From NCBI RefSeq assembly GCF_004797125.1, contig NZ_CP038810.1, positions 2,914,001 through 2,978,000 of the forward strand: 64,000 nt of DNA, given 5' to 3'. This document shows positions 51,035 to 59,779 of the stretch, in pieces. Position numbers and translations under genes: made by a program. The stretch is from Flavobacterium sangjuense. Its GTDB lineage: Bacteria; Bacteroidota; Bacteroidia; Flavobacteriales; Flavobacteriaceae. Under the pieces are notes generated by a model that worked only from the letters and a program-made list of their open reading frames with translations, was not told the DNA's origin and did no database searches. The stretch's first letter is position 1. Every line of letters starts with the position of its first letter.

Positions 51035-52495
51035 ATGAAAAAAGAAATCAAAATAATCGGCTCCGGATTTTCGTCTCTTGCTGCTTCCTGTTATTTGGCG
51101 CAACAAGGGCATAGCGTTACCATTTACGAAAAAAACACAACCATTGGTGGCAGAGCTCGTCAGTTAAAAAAAGACGGATTTACTTTTGATATTGGCCCAA
51201 CTTGGTATTGGATGCCCGATGTTTTTGAACGTTTCTTTGCTGATTTTAGCAAAAAACCTTCCGATTATTATGAACTGATAAAGCTCTCACCTGCTTATCA
51301 GGTTTATTTTGGAGTAAAAGAATTTGTAACAATCGCAGACAACCTTCCTGAAATCATTTCCACTTTTGATTCTATAGAAAAAGGAAGCGGTGAAAAGCTG
51401 GCGGCTTTCATGAAGGAAGCCCAAAGCAATTATGATATTGCCATTAAAGATTTGGTTTATCGTCCGGGAATTTCTCCTTTAGAGCTGGTTACTTTGGAAA
51501 CAGCCAAAAAAGTAAATCAGTTTTTCGGAAACATTTCAAAAGACATCCGAAGAAAATTTAATAATCCGAAACTAATCCAAATCCTTGAATTTCCCGTACT
51601 TTTTCTTGGAGCAAAACCATCTGACACTCCGTCATTTTATAGCTTTATGAATTTTGCAGATTTTGGTTTGGGAACCTGGCATCCAAAAAATGGCATGTAC
51701 AGCGTGATTTTGGCAATGGAAAAGTTGGCCAAAGAACTCGGCGTGACTATACATACCAACTCCAATATCGAAAAAATAAATGTTGATAACGGTAAAGCCA
51801 ATGCTATAATAGTAAATGGTGAAATTGTGAATGGAGACATAATTTTAAGCGGTGCCGATTATCATCACAGCGAAAGTTTGTTGGATAAAAAATATCGTGC
51901 TTATTCCGAAAATTATTGGGAAAACAGAACATTTGCGCCATCTTCGCTCCTATTCTATGTTGGTTTTGACAAAAAAATAGAAAATGTAGAACATCATACC
52001 TTGTTTTTTGATGTAGATTTTGATGTTCACGCACGTGATATTTACGACACTCCAAAATGGCCGGAGGAGCCATTATTTTACGCTAGTTTTCCATCAAAAA
52101 CAGATACCAACGCAGCGCCTTCAGGAAAAGAAGCCGGTATATTTTTAATTCCTTTAGCGCCCGGATTACAAGATGTTCCTGAGCTGAGAGAAGAATATTT
52201 TGAAAAAATTATTAGCCGATTTGAAAAACTGACACAACAAACCGTAAAAGACAGTATTATTTTCAAAGAATCGTTTTGTGTAAACGATTTTATAAAAGAG
52301 TACAATTCGTATAAAGGGAATGCATACGGCTTAGCCAATACCTTAATGCAAACCGCTTTTTTAAGACCCAAATTGAAAAGTAAGAAAGTAAAGAATCTAT
52401 TTTTTACCGGACAATTAACGGTTCCCGGACCAGGCGTTCCTCCAGCTTTGATCTCCGGAAAACTAGTAGCAGAACTGATTCAAAAAAATCTTTAA
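51035..52495 (+). CDS. crtI: Phytoene desaturase CrtI
   Basis: 486 residues from the ATG at 51035 (MKKEIKIIGSGFSSLAAS); the longer frame runs through the operator. CrtI desaturates phytoene stepwise to lycopene at the membrane, using FAD. The N-terminal dinucleotide motif IIGSGFSSLAASCYL continues with TIYEKNTTIGGRARQ, then FDIGPTWYWMPDVFERFF. The C-terminal family motif FFTGQLTVPGPGVPPALIS marks the FAD/substrate region. It is first in the crtI-crtB-crtZ operon, 12 bases before crtB. A four-step desaturase is expected from the family. Confidence 0.94.
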   Translation: MKKEIKIIGSGFSSLAASCYLAQQGHSVTIYEKNTTIGGRARQLKKDGFTFDIGPTWYWMPDVFERFFADFSKKPSDYYELIKLSPAYQVYFGVKEFVTIADNLPEIISTFDSIEKGSGEKLAAFMKEAQSNYDIAIKDLVYRPGISPLELVTLETAKKVNQFFGNISKDIRRKFNNPKLIQILEFPVLFLGAKPSDTPSFYSFMNFADFGLGTWHPKNGMYSVILAMEKLAKELGVTIHTNSNIEKINVDNGKANAIIVNGEIVNGDIILSGADYHHSESLLDKKYRAYSENYWENRTFAPSSLLFYVGFDKKIENVEHHTLFFDVDFDVHARDIYDTPKWPEEPLFYASFPSKTDTNAAPSGKEAGIFLIPLAPGLQDVPELREEYFEKIISRFEKLTQQTVKDSIIFKESFCVNDFIKEYNSYKGNAYGLANTLMQTAFLRPKLKSKKVKNLFFTGQLTVPGPGVPPALISGKLVAELIQKNL

Positions 52496-52507
52496 TTACC
52501 AAACATT

Positions 52508-53347
52508 ATGAAATCTCTTTTTGATAAAATATCATTCGATTGCAGTAAGAACGTAACCAATTCCTATAGCACATCGTTTTCTGCCGCAGTAAAAATGTTG
52601 GCGCCAAGCATTCGTCAGGACATTTATAATGTATACGGATTTGTGCGCTTTGCTGATGAAATTGTGGACACATTTCATGATTATAACAAAGAACTCCTTT
52701 TCGAAATGTTTGAAAAAGATTTGGAAAGTGCGCTGCAAAACAAAATAAGTTTGAATCCGGTGCTGAATTCATTTCAGCATACTGTCCATAAATATGCAAT
52801 TCCACGAAGTATGATTACCGCTTTTATGAACAGTATGAAATTGGATTTATATAAAAAAGAATACACAACAATCAATGAATTTAATGATTATATTTATGGT
52901 TCGGCTGATGTTGTTGGATTAATGTGCCTGAAGGTTTTTGTAAATGGTGATGAAAAGAAGTTTGGCGAACTGGAATACGCTGCAATGCGTTTGGGTTCGG
53001 CTTTTCAGAAGGTTAATTTCTTAAGAGATTTGAAAACCGATTATGAAGATTTAAACCGGACTTATTTTCCAAATACCGATTTATCCCGCTTGGACGAATG
53101 CTCAAAAGATGCCATCATCAAAGAAATTGAAGCCGATTTTGAAGCAGGATTTCAAGGGATTTTAAAACTGCCTTTGGAAGCAAAATTCGGAGTTTACACT
53201 GCTTATATCTATTACAAAAAGTTATTGTCGAAGTTAAAAAAAACGCCATCTTTGGAAATCAAAAACACCCGAATCCGCGTTCCAGATTATCAAAAATTTG
53301 GGCTTTTGGCAAAGTGTTATGTTAATTATCGTTTGAATTTATTATAG
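52508..53347 (+). CDS. crtB: Phytoene synthase CrtB
   Basis: 279 residues. It condenses two geranylgeranyl diphosphate molecules to phytoene. The two Asp-rich Mg-binding motifs are present: VRFADEIVD near residue 43 and NFLRDLKTDYED near residue 170, the second followed by the usual RTYFP. Both fit the squalene/phytoene synthase family, which has all-helical fold and is membrane-associated. It lies between crtI and crtZ with gaps of 12 and 5 bases, so the operon is certain. Confidence 0.94.
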   Translation: MKSLFDKISFDCSKNVTNSYSTSFSAAVKMLAPSIRQDIYNVYGFVRFADEIVDTFHDYNKELLFEMFEKDLESALQNKISLNPVLNSFQHTVHKYAIPRSMITAFMNSMKLDLYKKEYTTINEFNDYIYGSADVVGLMCLKVFVNGDEKKFGELEYAAMRLGSAFQKVNFLRDLKTDYEDLNRTYFPNTDLSRLDECSKDAIIKEIEADFEAGFQGILKLPLEAKFGVYTAYIYYKKLLSKLKKTPSLEIKNTRIRVPDYQKFGLLAKCYVNYRLNLL

Positions 53348-53352
53348 AAATC

Positions 53353-53796
53353 ATGTTAGTAGATATTCTGGTTTTCGTCCTTACGTTCTGCATCATGGAA
53401 TTCATGGCATGGTTTAGTCATAAGTATGTCATGCATGGTTTTCTTTGGGAATTGCACGCTGATCATCACAAAAAAGACCATGATTCCTGGTTTGAAAGAA
53501 ATGATGCGTTTTTTATTTTTTATGCTGTAGTGAGCATTGGTTTCTTTTTGCTTTGGCATTATGATATACTCGAAATTGGTTTAGCAATTGGACTTGGAAT
53601 CTTTGCCTATGGTTTGGCATATTTTACCGTTCATGATATTTTTATCCATCAGCGATTTAAATTGTTTAGAAATGCTGACAATCGTTATGCTAGAGCGGTC
53701 AGAAGAGCGCACAAAATGCATCACAAACACCTTGGCAAAGAAGATGGCGAATGTTTCGGAATGTTGATTGTTCCGTTTAAATATTTTAAAAAATAG
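53353..53796 (+). CDS. crtZ: Beta-carotene hydroxylase CrtZ
   Basis: 147 residues, the usual length. This di-iron membrane enzyme hydroxylates beta-carotene rings to give zeaxanthin. The His clusters are complete: HKYVMHG near residue 23, LHADHHKKDHDSW, HDIFIHQRF near residue 95 and RAHKMHHKHLG near residue 117. Hydrophobic helices lie between them. Its substrate needs lycopene cyclase (crtY), which is not in the window. It is the last gene of the operon and is followed directly by a terminator. Confidence 0.93.
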   Translation: MLVDILVFVLTFCIMEFMAWFSHKYVMHGFLWELHADHHKKDHDSWFERNDAFFIFYAVVSIGFFLLWHYDILEIGLAIGLGIFAYGLAYFTVHDIFIHQRFKLFRNADNRYARAVRRAHKMHHKHLGKEDGECFGMLIVPFKYFKK

Positions 53797-53823
53797 AAAG
53801 TCCCGAAATATTCGGGACTTTCT
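53795..53823. terminator. Bidirectional terminator after crtZ
   Basis: 13-bp perfect stem AGAAAGTCCCGAA/TTCGGGACTTTCT (53795-53807 with 53811-53823) around ATA, overlapping the crtZ stop codon by 2 bases. It separates the carotenoid operon from the convergent sigma-factor operon. Confidence 0.85.
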
Positions 53824-53848
53824 GTTTAAATAACTAACCTCATATAAA

Positions 53849-54385
53849 TTATTTAATCAAACCTTGTAGTGGTTTCAATTGCTCTATATCAATATTGGAA
53901 CTTTTTATTAAGGATATCATGTTTAAGATATTATTTGGATTCATATCGTTACCCAAAATCCTAACCACGGCAAAACCGTTTTCTTTCTTTTTGGCAAAAA
54001 GGATAAACTCATTAATATGATTCTCATCGCCAACAAAACTTACTGAAGCAGCATCTTTACCTGAACCCACTTTCATCAACTCCTGATACTTTTCGTTCTT
54101 AAGGATTTGAGTCACTTTTTGACTTTCAGCATCATATTGCGTTTTGTTTTTTTCATCCAATTTAAAAGCTAAAATATTCATTTTATCAAATGATCCTAAA
54201 GCTGTTTTTTGTTCAGCTGTTAGTTTCGTTTTATCAATATTTATAATACTTGGAGAAACATCCAGCGCAATAAAATCTTTCTTTTCAGAGCTTTCTACAA
54301 AATATTTTTGAAGCGTTGGTTCACTATTACAACTTGAAAATAATATTGAAGCTAATAATAGTGCGAGATAAAATACAGTTCTCAT
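53849..54385 (-). CDS. DUF4252 lipoprotein, last gene of the sigma-factor operon
   Basis: 178 residues. MRTVFYLALLLASILFSSC is a lipoprotein signal, so the product is anchored in a membrane. The mature domain matches DUF4252 in form: DFIALDVSPS-type start, a central KVGSGKDAASVSFVGDENHINEF strand-helix segment and a final FAVVRILGNDMNPNNIL segment. It is a diverged paralogue of the next protein upstream (residue pattern YQELMKVGSG versus LEELMKITDKG). Six bases separate the two genes. The family has no defined function; in flavobacteria it sits behind an ECF sigma factor. Confidence 0.75.
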   Translation of the reverse strand: MRTVFYLALLLASILFSSCNSEPTLQKYFVESSEKKDFIALDVSPSIINIDKTKLTAEQKTALGSFDKMNILAFKLDEKNKTQYDAESQKVTQILKNEKYQELMKVGSGKDAASVSFVGDENHINEFILFAKKKENGFAVVRILGNDMNPNNILNMISLIKSSNIDIEQLKPLQGLIK

Positions 54386-54391
54386 GGCTGA

Positions 54392-54922
54392 TTATTTTTT
54401 CCCTTTTGGACCTTTTGATGCTTTTTTCAAATCATCGCCACCAGGCAAATTCATTTTGTCTGTCAAAACCGAAAGTTCATTCAAATCGAAATCACCAATC
54501 AACGACATCAAAACGGTTTCTTCTTTTCCTGAACCTTCAACAAACATCATTAACTCTTTAATTTGTGATTCAGAAGCTCCTGATTTTACATATATTTTGA
54601 CACTTTTACCTTTGTCAGTTATTTTCATTAACTCTTCAAGAGTTGATGATTTTATATATTTATCTGAAACCGATTTCATCTCGTCAGCTTTCTTGTCGCT
54701 TTGTGTTACGAAAACTCTCAGGTTGTCTAACTTTTTTATCAAATTCACATACTGTTGTGACTCTTTGTCTTTTACTTCCATTTTACTCAAAAGCGCAAAC
54801 ATTTTTTTGTTAACCACTACTGAAGTTATTCCTTCCTGATCTTCAAACTTATCAAAGACGCTTTGTGCAAAAAATGTACTTGTGCTTAAAACTAATACTA
54901 AACTTAAAATTAATTTTCTCAT
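54392..54922 (-). CDS. DUF4252 secreted protein
   Basis: 176 residues from the ATG at 54922 (MRKLILSLVLVLSTSTFFAQS, a signal peptide); a longer frame to 54976 reaches into the upstream gene. Unlike its neighbour it has no lipobox Cys, so it is probably periplasmic or secreted. DUF4252 features are FDKFEDQEGITSVVVNKKMF at the start of the mature chain, YVNLIKKLDNLRVFVTQ, and ESQIKELMMFVEG. The tail is basic (KKASKGPKGKK). It is third in the sigma / anti-sigma / DUF4252 / DUF4252 operon. Confidence 0.76.
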   Translation of the reverse strand: MRKLILSLVLVLSTSTFFAQSVFDKFEDQEGITSVVVNKKMFALLSKMEVKDKESQQYVNLIKKLDNLRVFVTQSDKKADEMKSVSDKYIKSSTLEELMKITDKGKSVKIYVKSGASESQIKELMMFVEGSGKEETVLMSLIGDFDLNELSVLTDKMNLPGGDDLKKASKGPKGKK

Positions 54923-54935
54923 GATTTCTGATTGT

Positions 54936-55385
54936 TTATTTTTTAAAAATTCTGTTTTTTGATTGTTCATATTCATTTAAATATTGCATACTCCCAATGC
55001 CTTTATTTACACTTTCCGAAATCATAGCCAACGCTTTCTGCGTTTCTCTGAAAGCTACTTCCGGATCATCATAAGTTCCAAATTCTCCCGATTTTGGTTG
55101 ATTATAATTGTTGAATGTAAATAAACCTACGCCAAGTAAAACTGCCACAGATGCAGCAACTGATAACCAAACTACGCGTTTGCGTTTAATAGTGTTTAAC
55201 GGAATCGTTGCGGTAAATTGTTCCTGTTTTGCCTGAACAGCATAACCAAATATTGGCTTGTATTGTTCCAAATGCTGCGCAACATCTGAAGAAGCAAAGT
55301 AATCTTTCAATTCTTTTTCTTCTGCAATACTGGTTTCTGCCTCGAAGTATTTTTCTAGTAAATTTTCTATTCTATCCAATGCCAT
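54936..55385 (-). CDS. Putative membrane anti-sigma factor
   Basis: 149 residues. The N-terminal 70 residues are soluble and helical (IENLLEKYFEAETSIAEEKELKDYF), of the kind that binds sigma factors. One membrane helix follows (VVWLSVAASVAVLLGVGLFTF, about residues 71-90), then a short periplasmic tail of about 60 residues. It overlaps the sigma-factor gene by 14 bases, the classic arrangement of an ECF sigma factor with its anti-sigma factor. I do not see a canonical zinc anti-sigma (HxxxCxxC) motif, so the call rests on position, topology and size. Confidence 0.65.
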   Translation of the reverse strand: MALDRIENLLEKYFEAETSIAEEKELKDYFASSDVAQHLEQYKPIFGYAVQAKQEQFTATIPLNTIKRKRVVWLSVAASVAVLLGVGLFTFNNYNQPKSGEFGTYDDPEVAFRETQKALAMISESVNKGIGSMQYLNEYEQSKNRIFKK

Positions 55386-55884
55386 AATGATGTGTTTTTA
55401 TCATTTTTTCTCTTATAACTTTTCGTGCTCTTGATAATGCGGTGCGAATGGCCTGCTCATTCATTTCTAAAACCTTGCCTATTTCTTCAAATTCCATTTC
55501 TTCAATGTCCCGCATTTGAACAATTAGTTTTTGCTGTTCGGGCAGGTTGTTCATTATTTTTTCAACCCATTTCCAAGTGTCAGTGTCTTCAACTTTTTGT
55601 TGTAAAGTCGCTTCTCTGTCGGTGAAATTATTGTGAACAATTCTCATATTGCCCGCACGCTTGGATTTTAATTGATCCAAACAATAATTTTTTGTCATCG
55701 TCATTGCCAGAGCTTCAACACTTTTATATTCGTCCAGACTCTCATTCTTATTCCACAATTTTACCAAAACTTCCTGAGTGGCATCTTCCGCTTCTTCGGT
55801 ACTAACGAGTAATCGTTTCGCCACTCGAAAGAGTTTGTCCTTAAAAGGATTAACAAGTTGCATAAACTCATTTTGGTTCATCAA
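55372..55884 (-). CDS. ECF-type RNA polymerase sigma factor
   Basis: 170 residues with the two ECF regions. Region 2 runs over RVAKRLLVSTEEAEDATQEV and TMTKNYCLDQLKSK; region 4 is EQQKLIVQMRDIEEMEFEEI followed by GKVLEMNEQAIRTALSRARK, the DNA-contacting helix-turn-helix. It would direct polymerase to a small regulon, presumably including its own operon. The next gene encodes a one-helix membrane protein that is probably its anti-sigma factor, and two DUF4252 genes follow. The S41 peptidase gene diverges from it with a 119-base spacer holding a perfect 12-bp palindrome (55970-55981). Confidence 0.9.
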   Translation of the reverse strand: MMNQNEFMQLVNPFKDKLFRVAKRLLVSTEEAEDATQEVLVKLWNKNESLDEYKSVEALAMTMTKNYCLDQLKSKRAGNMRIVHNNFTDREATLQQKVEDTDTWKWVEKIMNNLPEQQKLIVQMRDIEEMEFEEIGKVLEMNEQAIRTALSRARKVIREKMIKTHHYGIG

Positions 55885-56003
55885 AACTGATTTTGGTTAT
55901 TGGTTGTTAGGTCAAGACGACGCATATTTTCATTTGTTACAAACAAAATAAATTTATTAATCTAAACTTCGTAAATTTACGTTTATTAAAACCAAAAGCT
56001 GCT

Positions 56004-57422
56004 ATGAAAAAATATGTAATATCACTATTAATGGTGTTTGCATTTGTCATTCCGTTCGGTTGTTCCGATATGGATGACAATGCAGTTCCGACCAGTCTTG
56101 AAATAAAAGACTTTGTTTGGAAAGGCATGAATTTATACTATCTGTGGCAAGCCGATGTTCCTGATTTGGCCGATAACCGATTTGCTAATCAATCACAATT
56201 GAATTCTTTTTTGGAACCTTATTCCAGTCCGGAAGAATTATTCAATCATCTTCGTGTACCTTCACCAACAGATAGATTTAGTGTGATTTATAGTGACTAT
56301 AGAGTTTTGGAAGGCTTACTTTCAGGAACTACTTTAAACAACGGAATGGATTTTGGGTTAAAACATATAAACGCAACTACCGATGTATTTGGTTGGGTAA
56401 GATATGTCATTCCAAATTCCGATGCTGCTACCAAAGACATCCATCGCGGCGATATTTTTTATGCTATTGATGGAATTCCGTTAAACGATGACAATTATCG
56501 CTCACTTTTATTTAGCAATAATGAAACCTACACTGTTAACTTAGCCGACTATAGTAGTGACAGCAGCGGTTTTGTTACTATTACGCCTAACGGGCAATCA
56601 ATTACATTAACCAAAACGGCTTTGGCAGAAAATCCAATTTTTTTTAATACTGTAATCAATCAAGGTACACACAACATTGGCTATTTAATGTACAACGGAT
56701 TTTATCCGAATTATGACAGCCAATTAAACACCGTTTTTGGTTCTTTTGTTTCGCAAAATGTAACTCATTTAGTTTTGGATTTGCGTTATAATTCTGGTGG
56801 TGCAGTAAATTCAGCTACTAAACTGGCAAGTATGATTACAGGACAATTCTCCGGACAATTATTTGCCAAAGAACAATGGAACGCCAAAGCGCAAGCCTAT
56901 TTTTTATCCAGTAGTCCATCTTCGTTAGAAAATAAATTTGTTTCCGGGTTAAACAGTTTGCATCTCAACAAAGTATATATACTAACCTCGAAAGCAAGTG
57001 CTTCAGCAAGTGAATTGGTTATAAACTGCTTAAAACCCTATATCAATGTTGTTCAAATTGGTGATGTAACTACGGGAAAAAATGTTGGTTCAATAACGCT
57101 GTACGACTCGCCTACTTTTGCGAAATCCAATGTGAATAAAAACCATAAATATGCGATGCAGCCTATAGTGTTGAAAATAGTAAATAAAGATAATTTTGGT
57201 GATTATACTGCCGGAATTACCCCAACAACTCCTTTACCCGAAAACTTAAGTGACCTTGGTATTTTGGGCGATGTTGACGAACCTTTATTGAATGTCGCAA
57301 TCAACCAAATAATTGCCAGCGGAAAAATGTTACCACAAGTTCCAAACGTAATTCAACGTGATTTTGCAGATTCCAAATCACTAGAGCCATTGCGAAGCGA
57401 GATGTATCTGGATAATAAATAA
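56004..57422 (+). CDS. S41-family C-terminal-processing-type peptidase lipoprotein
   Basis: 472 residues. MKKYVISLLMVFAFVIPFGC is a lipoprotein signal with Cys20. Residues about 35-100 form a helical N-terminal domain, residues 115-200 a PDZ-like domain (DFGLKHINATTDVFG ... GDIFYAIDGIPL), and residues 215-430 the protease core (HNIGYLMYNGFY, VLDLRYNSGGAVNSATKLA). The catalytic Ser is in TSKASASASELVIN and the Lys in TTGKNVGS. Enzymes of this family cut the C-termini of exported proteins in the periplasm. It is divergent from the sigma-factor operon and alone on its strand. Confidence 0.87.
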   Translation: MKKYVISLLMVFAFVIPFGCSDMDDNAVPTSLEIKDFVWKGMNLYYLWQADVPDLADNRFANQSQLNSFLEPYSSPEELFNHLRVPSPTDRFSVIYSDYRVLEGLLSGTTLNNGMDFGLKHINATTDVFGWVRYVIPNSDAATKDIHRGDIFYAIDGIPLNDDNYRSLLFSNNETYTVNLADYSSDSSGFVTITPNGQSITLTKTALAENPIFFNTVINQGTHNIGYLMYNGFYPNYDSQLNTVFGSFVSQNVTHLVLDLRYNSGGAVNSATKLASMITGQFSGQLFAKEQWNAKAQAYFLSSSPSSLENKFVSGLNSLHLNKVYILTSKASASASELVINCLKPYINVVQIGDVTTGKNVGSITLYDSPTFAKSNVNKNHKYAMQPIVLKIVNKDNFGDYTAGITPTTPLPENLSDLGILGDVDEPLLNVAINQIIASGKMLPQVPNVIQRDFADSKSLEPLRSEMYLDNK

Positions 57423-57455
57423 GCCTAACAAAATACCTCAATCTGTATTTTGTTA

Positions 57456-57611
57456 TTACCCTCTTGGTACCTTTCCGTTTCCGTTTGTAGCACCGTTGGT
57501 TCCTGTTCTGTCAGAGGCTGTTCCATGATTTGCATAGTGACATGCGCATGAAAGCAATACTGAAGCCATGAGTATCAATAAGCCTGTTCTGATGTTGAGT
57601 AAACTTTTCAT
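57456..57611 (-). CDS. 51-residue lipoprotein of unknown function
   Basis: A short frame read directly from the sequence. The protein begins MKSLLNIRTGLLILMASVLL followed by S-C, a lipoprotein signal with a perfect L-L-S-C lipobox (Cys22), and ends after a Gly/Asn/Thr-rich tail (TNGATNGNGKVPRG) with two tandem stop codons. The lipobox, the sensible length and the otherwise empty space argue that it is real. It is convergent with the S41 gene and its ATG lies 135 bases beyond the btuB stop, so it is downstream of btuB on the same strand, past the btuB terminator. No family is recognised. Confidence 0.6.
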   Translation of the reverse strand: MKSLLNIRTGLLILMASVLLSCACHYANHGTASDRTGTNGATNGNGKVPRG

Positions 57612-57713
57612 AATCAATTATTTAAACTCCTATAAAGATACTTCCATCTAAACTCATATTCCTTATAAACTTATAGTGCAAATGTTATACAATTTCAACT
57701 AATGGCTATAAAA

Positions 57714-57735
57714 AAAGCACCCTTTCGGGTGCTTT
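57714..57735 (-). terminator. Terminator of the B12 receptor gene
   Basis: 9-bp stem AAAGCACCC/GGGTGCTTT (57714-57722 with 57727-57735), 4-base loop, with a U run on the minus strand (A tract from 57710). It lies 12 bases past the btuB stop. Confidence 0.84.
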
Positions 57736-57746
57736 CTGCTTACTAA

Positions 57747-59684
57747 TTACAACAAAATGTTTAACCCAATTTTGAAATTCCTTCCTCGAGTAGAATAACC
57801 CACATTCTCAACATACTCTTCGTTTAAAATATTAGTCGCTGCTCCAAAAATGGTCAAACGACTTTTAATCAATTCGTATTTCACTAAAGCATTTACCAAT
57901 TGATACGAACCTAATTTAGCAGGCTGCACACTAAAAATATTGGCATCATAAAACGCATCATTACGTGCATCAAAATACTGGTAGTTCACATTAAACAGTG
58001 TTCTGGTTGTTGGTTGAAAATCCAAACCGGCATTTACTTTATGTCTCGGAATTAATCTATCTAATGCTTCATCAACTTGTGTGAAAGTATAATTTCCGTT
58101 TAATTGTAGTTTAGAAGTTAACGCAATATTCAAAGACGTTTCCACACCTTTTGCTTTTGTTTCTCCATTTACATTAACATAGTATGCCTCAAAAGTCGAA
58201 GAATCGAAATAGAAATCAATTGCATTAGTTTGGCTACGGAAGAACCCAACAGCATTCAGCTTTACTTTTTTATTAAACAATTCCGTTTCAAAACCAGCTT
58301 CAACGGTTGCATTTTTTTCCGGAGTTAAATCTTCATTTCCATATTCTGAATACAATTGGTATAAACTTGGCGTAATGTAAGCTGTGCTATACGAAGCCAA
58401 CACTTTCAAAGGAAACGAAGTTTTGAAATTGTATGACGGATTAAAATTGCACACATTATTTTCGCCATAAGCGCTATGTCTGTTGAGTCTTCCTCCGGCA
58501 TTAATGTTCAGACCAAAATCAGAATTATATACCAAAACGGTGTAACCATCAAGTATGTTGAACTTGGTGCTTTCGTTTTCAATACTGCTGAAAGGTGTTT
58601 GGCTTTTCATATCATTGAACTGATACGTAACGCCCAAAATCACAAACAATTGCTTGTTGAAATTGTATTTGTTAAATCCATCCACAACAACACTTCTTGA
58701 ATCGTAAACCGAATAATCCGTTGTACTTGTGAAGGCATTAAACTCGTTATAATCACGGGTAATTTTGGTAAAACCGGAGTTCAGTACAAATTCACCTTTG
58801 TTGTATTTGTATTTTGGCGAAACTCCAAAACGAATTTGTTCCGAAGTCGTCACATTGGCATCAGTATCGTTGAAGCCTGTGTTGTCAAAGGTAAAATCGA
58901 AATCATTTTTGATTCTATCATAATTCCCAAAGAAATCCAAACTCAGTTTTTGTGTAGCTTTAAAACCAAGTTTTGCCAAAAGATTTTGTCTCGAAAAACT
59001 ATCCGGTTCATAATTCTCTCCGGCTATTTGCGACATTCCTTTGGTTTCAGTACTGTTGAATCCGGCAAAATAATTTACCTTCTTGAAATCACCATTTACC
59101 GAAAGTCCTTGGTTAAAATCATGCCCTTTGTATTTGTAATTATCAGATGTATTATTTGATCCAATCGATACATATGCATTCCCTTGAATTTCTTTTTTAG
59201 CCGATTTTTTCAACGTAATATTAATTACTCCCGTTGCTGCTCCGGTTCCGTATAACGTACTTGCCGCGCCTTTCATGATTTCAATTCGTTCTACTTGCTC
59301 AACAGGCAACAAACGCAAATCATACTCAAAACTAATTCCCGATGCATCCGTTACCGGAATCCCATCAATCAAAATCAAAACCTGACGATTTTTACCACCA
59401 CGAATGTAATAACCAAGGTTTTTTCCATTAGCCGATTGGTTTCCGTTAATTTCAACTCCGGCAACCTGACTTAAAACCGTAGCAAGACTTTGCCCTGATT
59501 TTTTGTTTAAATCTTCAGCCGTAATTACTTCAATGACTTTTCCTGATTTTTCTTTGCTTTGCGCAAATTTGGTGTCTGAAAGCACCACTTCCTTCAATGG
59601 ATTCACTTTGACAGAATCCTGTTGTGCATAGGCACAAGTGTTTAGCAAAGCTAAAATAGCTACTGCTTTTACTGTTTTTTTCAT
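57747..59684 (-). CDS. btuB: TonB-dependent outer membrane receptor for cobalamin (BtuB-like)
   Basis: 645 residues. A signal peptide (MKKTVKAVAILALLNTCAYAQ) is followed by a TonB-box-like segment (PLKEVVLSD), a plug domain (about residues 45-160: KSGQSLATVLSQVAGVEING, RGGKNRQVLILIDGIP, LPVEQVERIEIMKGAASTLYG, ATGVINI) and a 22-strand barrel ending in FKIGLNILL. A cobalamin riboswitch in the leader and btuFCD nearby identify vitamin B12 or a related corrinoid as cargo. The receptor is repressed when the cell has enough B12. It is a single-gene unit closed by a terminator. Confidence 0.9.
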   Translation of the reverse strand: MKKTVKAVAILALLNTCAYAQQDSVKVNPLKEVVLSDTKFAQSKEKSGKVIEVITAEDLNKKSGQSLATVLSQVAGVEINGNQSANGKNLGYYIRGGKNRQVLILIDGIPVTDASGISFEYDLRLLPVEQVERIEIMKGAASTLYGTGAATGVINITLKKSAKKEIQGNAYVSIGSNNTSDNYKYKGHDFNQGLSVNGDFKKVNYFAGFNSTETKGMSQIAGENYEPDSFSRQNLLAKLGFKATQKLSLDFFGNYDRIKNDFDFTFDNTGFNDTDANVTTSEQIRFGVSPKYKYNKGEFVLNSGFTKITRDYNEFNAFTSTTDYSVYDSRSVVVDGFNKYNFNKQLFVILGVTYQFNDMKSQTPFSSIENESTKFNILDGYTVLVYNSDFGLNINAGGRLNRHSAYGENNVCNFNPSYNFKTSFPLKVLASYSTAYITPSLYQLYSEYGNEDLTPEKNATVEAGFETELFNKKVKLNAVGFFRSQTNAIDFYFDSSTFEAYYVNVNGETKAKGVETSLNIALTSKLQLNGNYTFTQVDEALDRLIPRHKVNAGLDFQPTTRTLFNVNYQYFDARNDAFYDANIFSVQPAKLGSYQLVNALVKYELIKSRLTIFGAATNILNEEYVENVGYSTRGRNFKIGLNILL

Positions 59685-59779
59685 TTTTTAATTCAACAAT
59701 AATTTAATAATCTTGGGAGAAAAGCATAGAATTTACCCATACCCAAACCTCTTTTCCCGAAAGTTTGTTACTCAGTCGA

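Noticed and set aside
52506..52805. Minus-strand frame within crtB
   Set aside because: Overlaps a clear crtB gene completely and has no family features.
55970..55981. Perfect palindrome CGTAAATTTACG between the sigma factor and S41 genes, considered as an operator
   Set aside because: Perfect 12-bp palindromes made mostly of A and T are expected by chance in this genome, and no matching regulator or second site was seen. Kept only as a remark.
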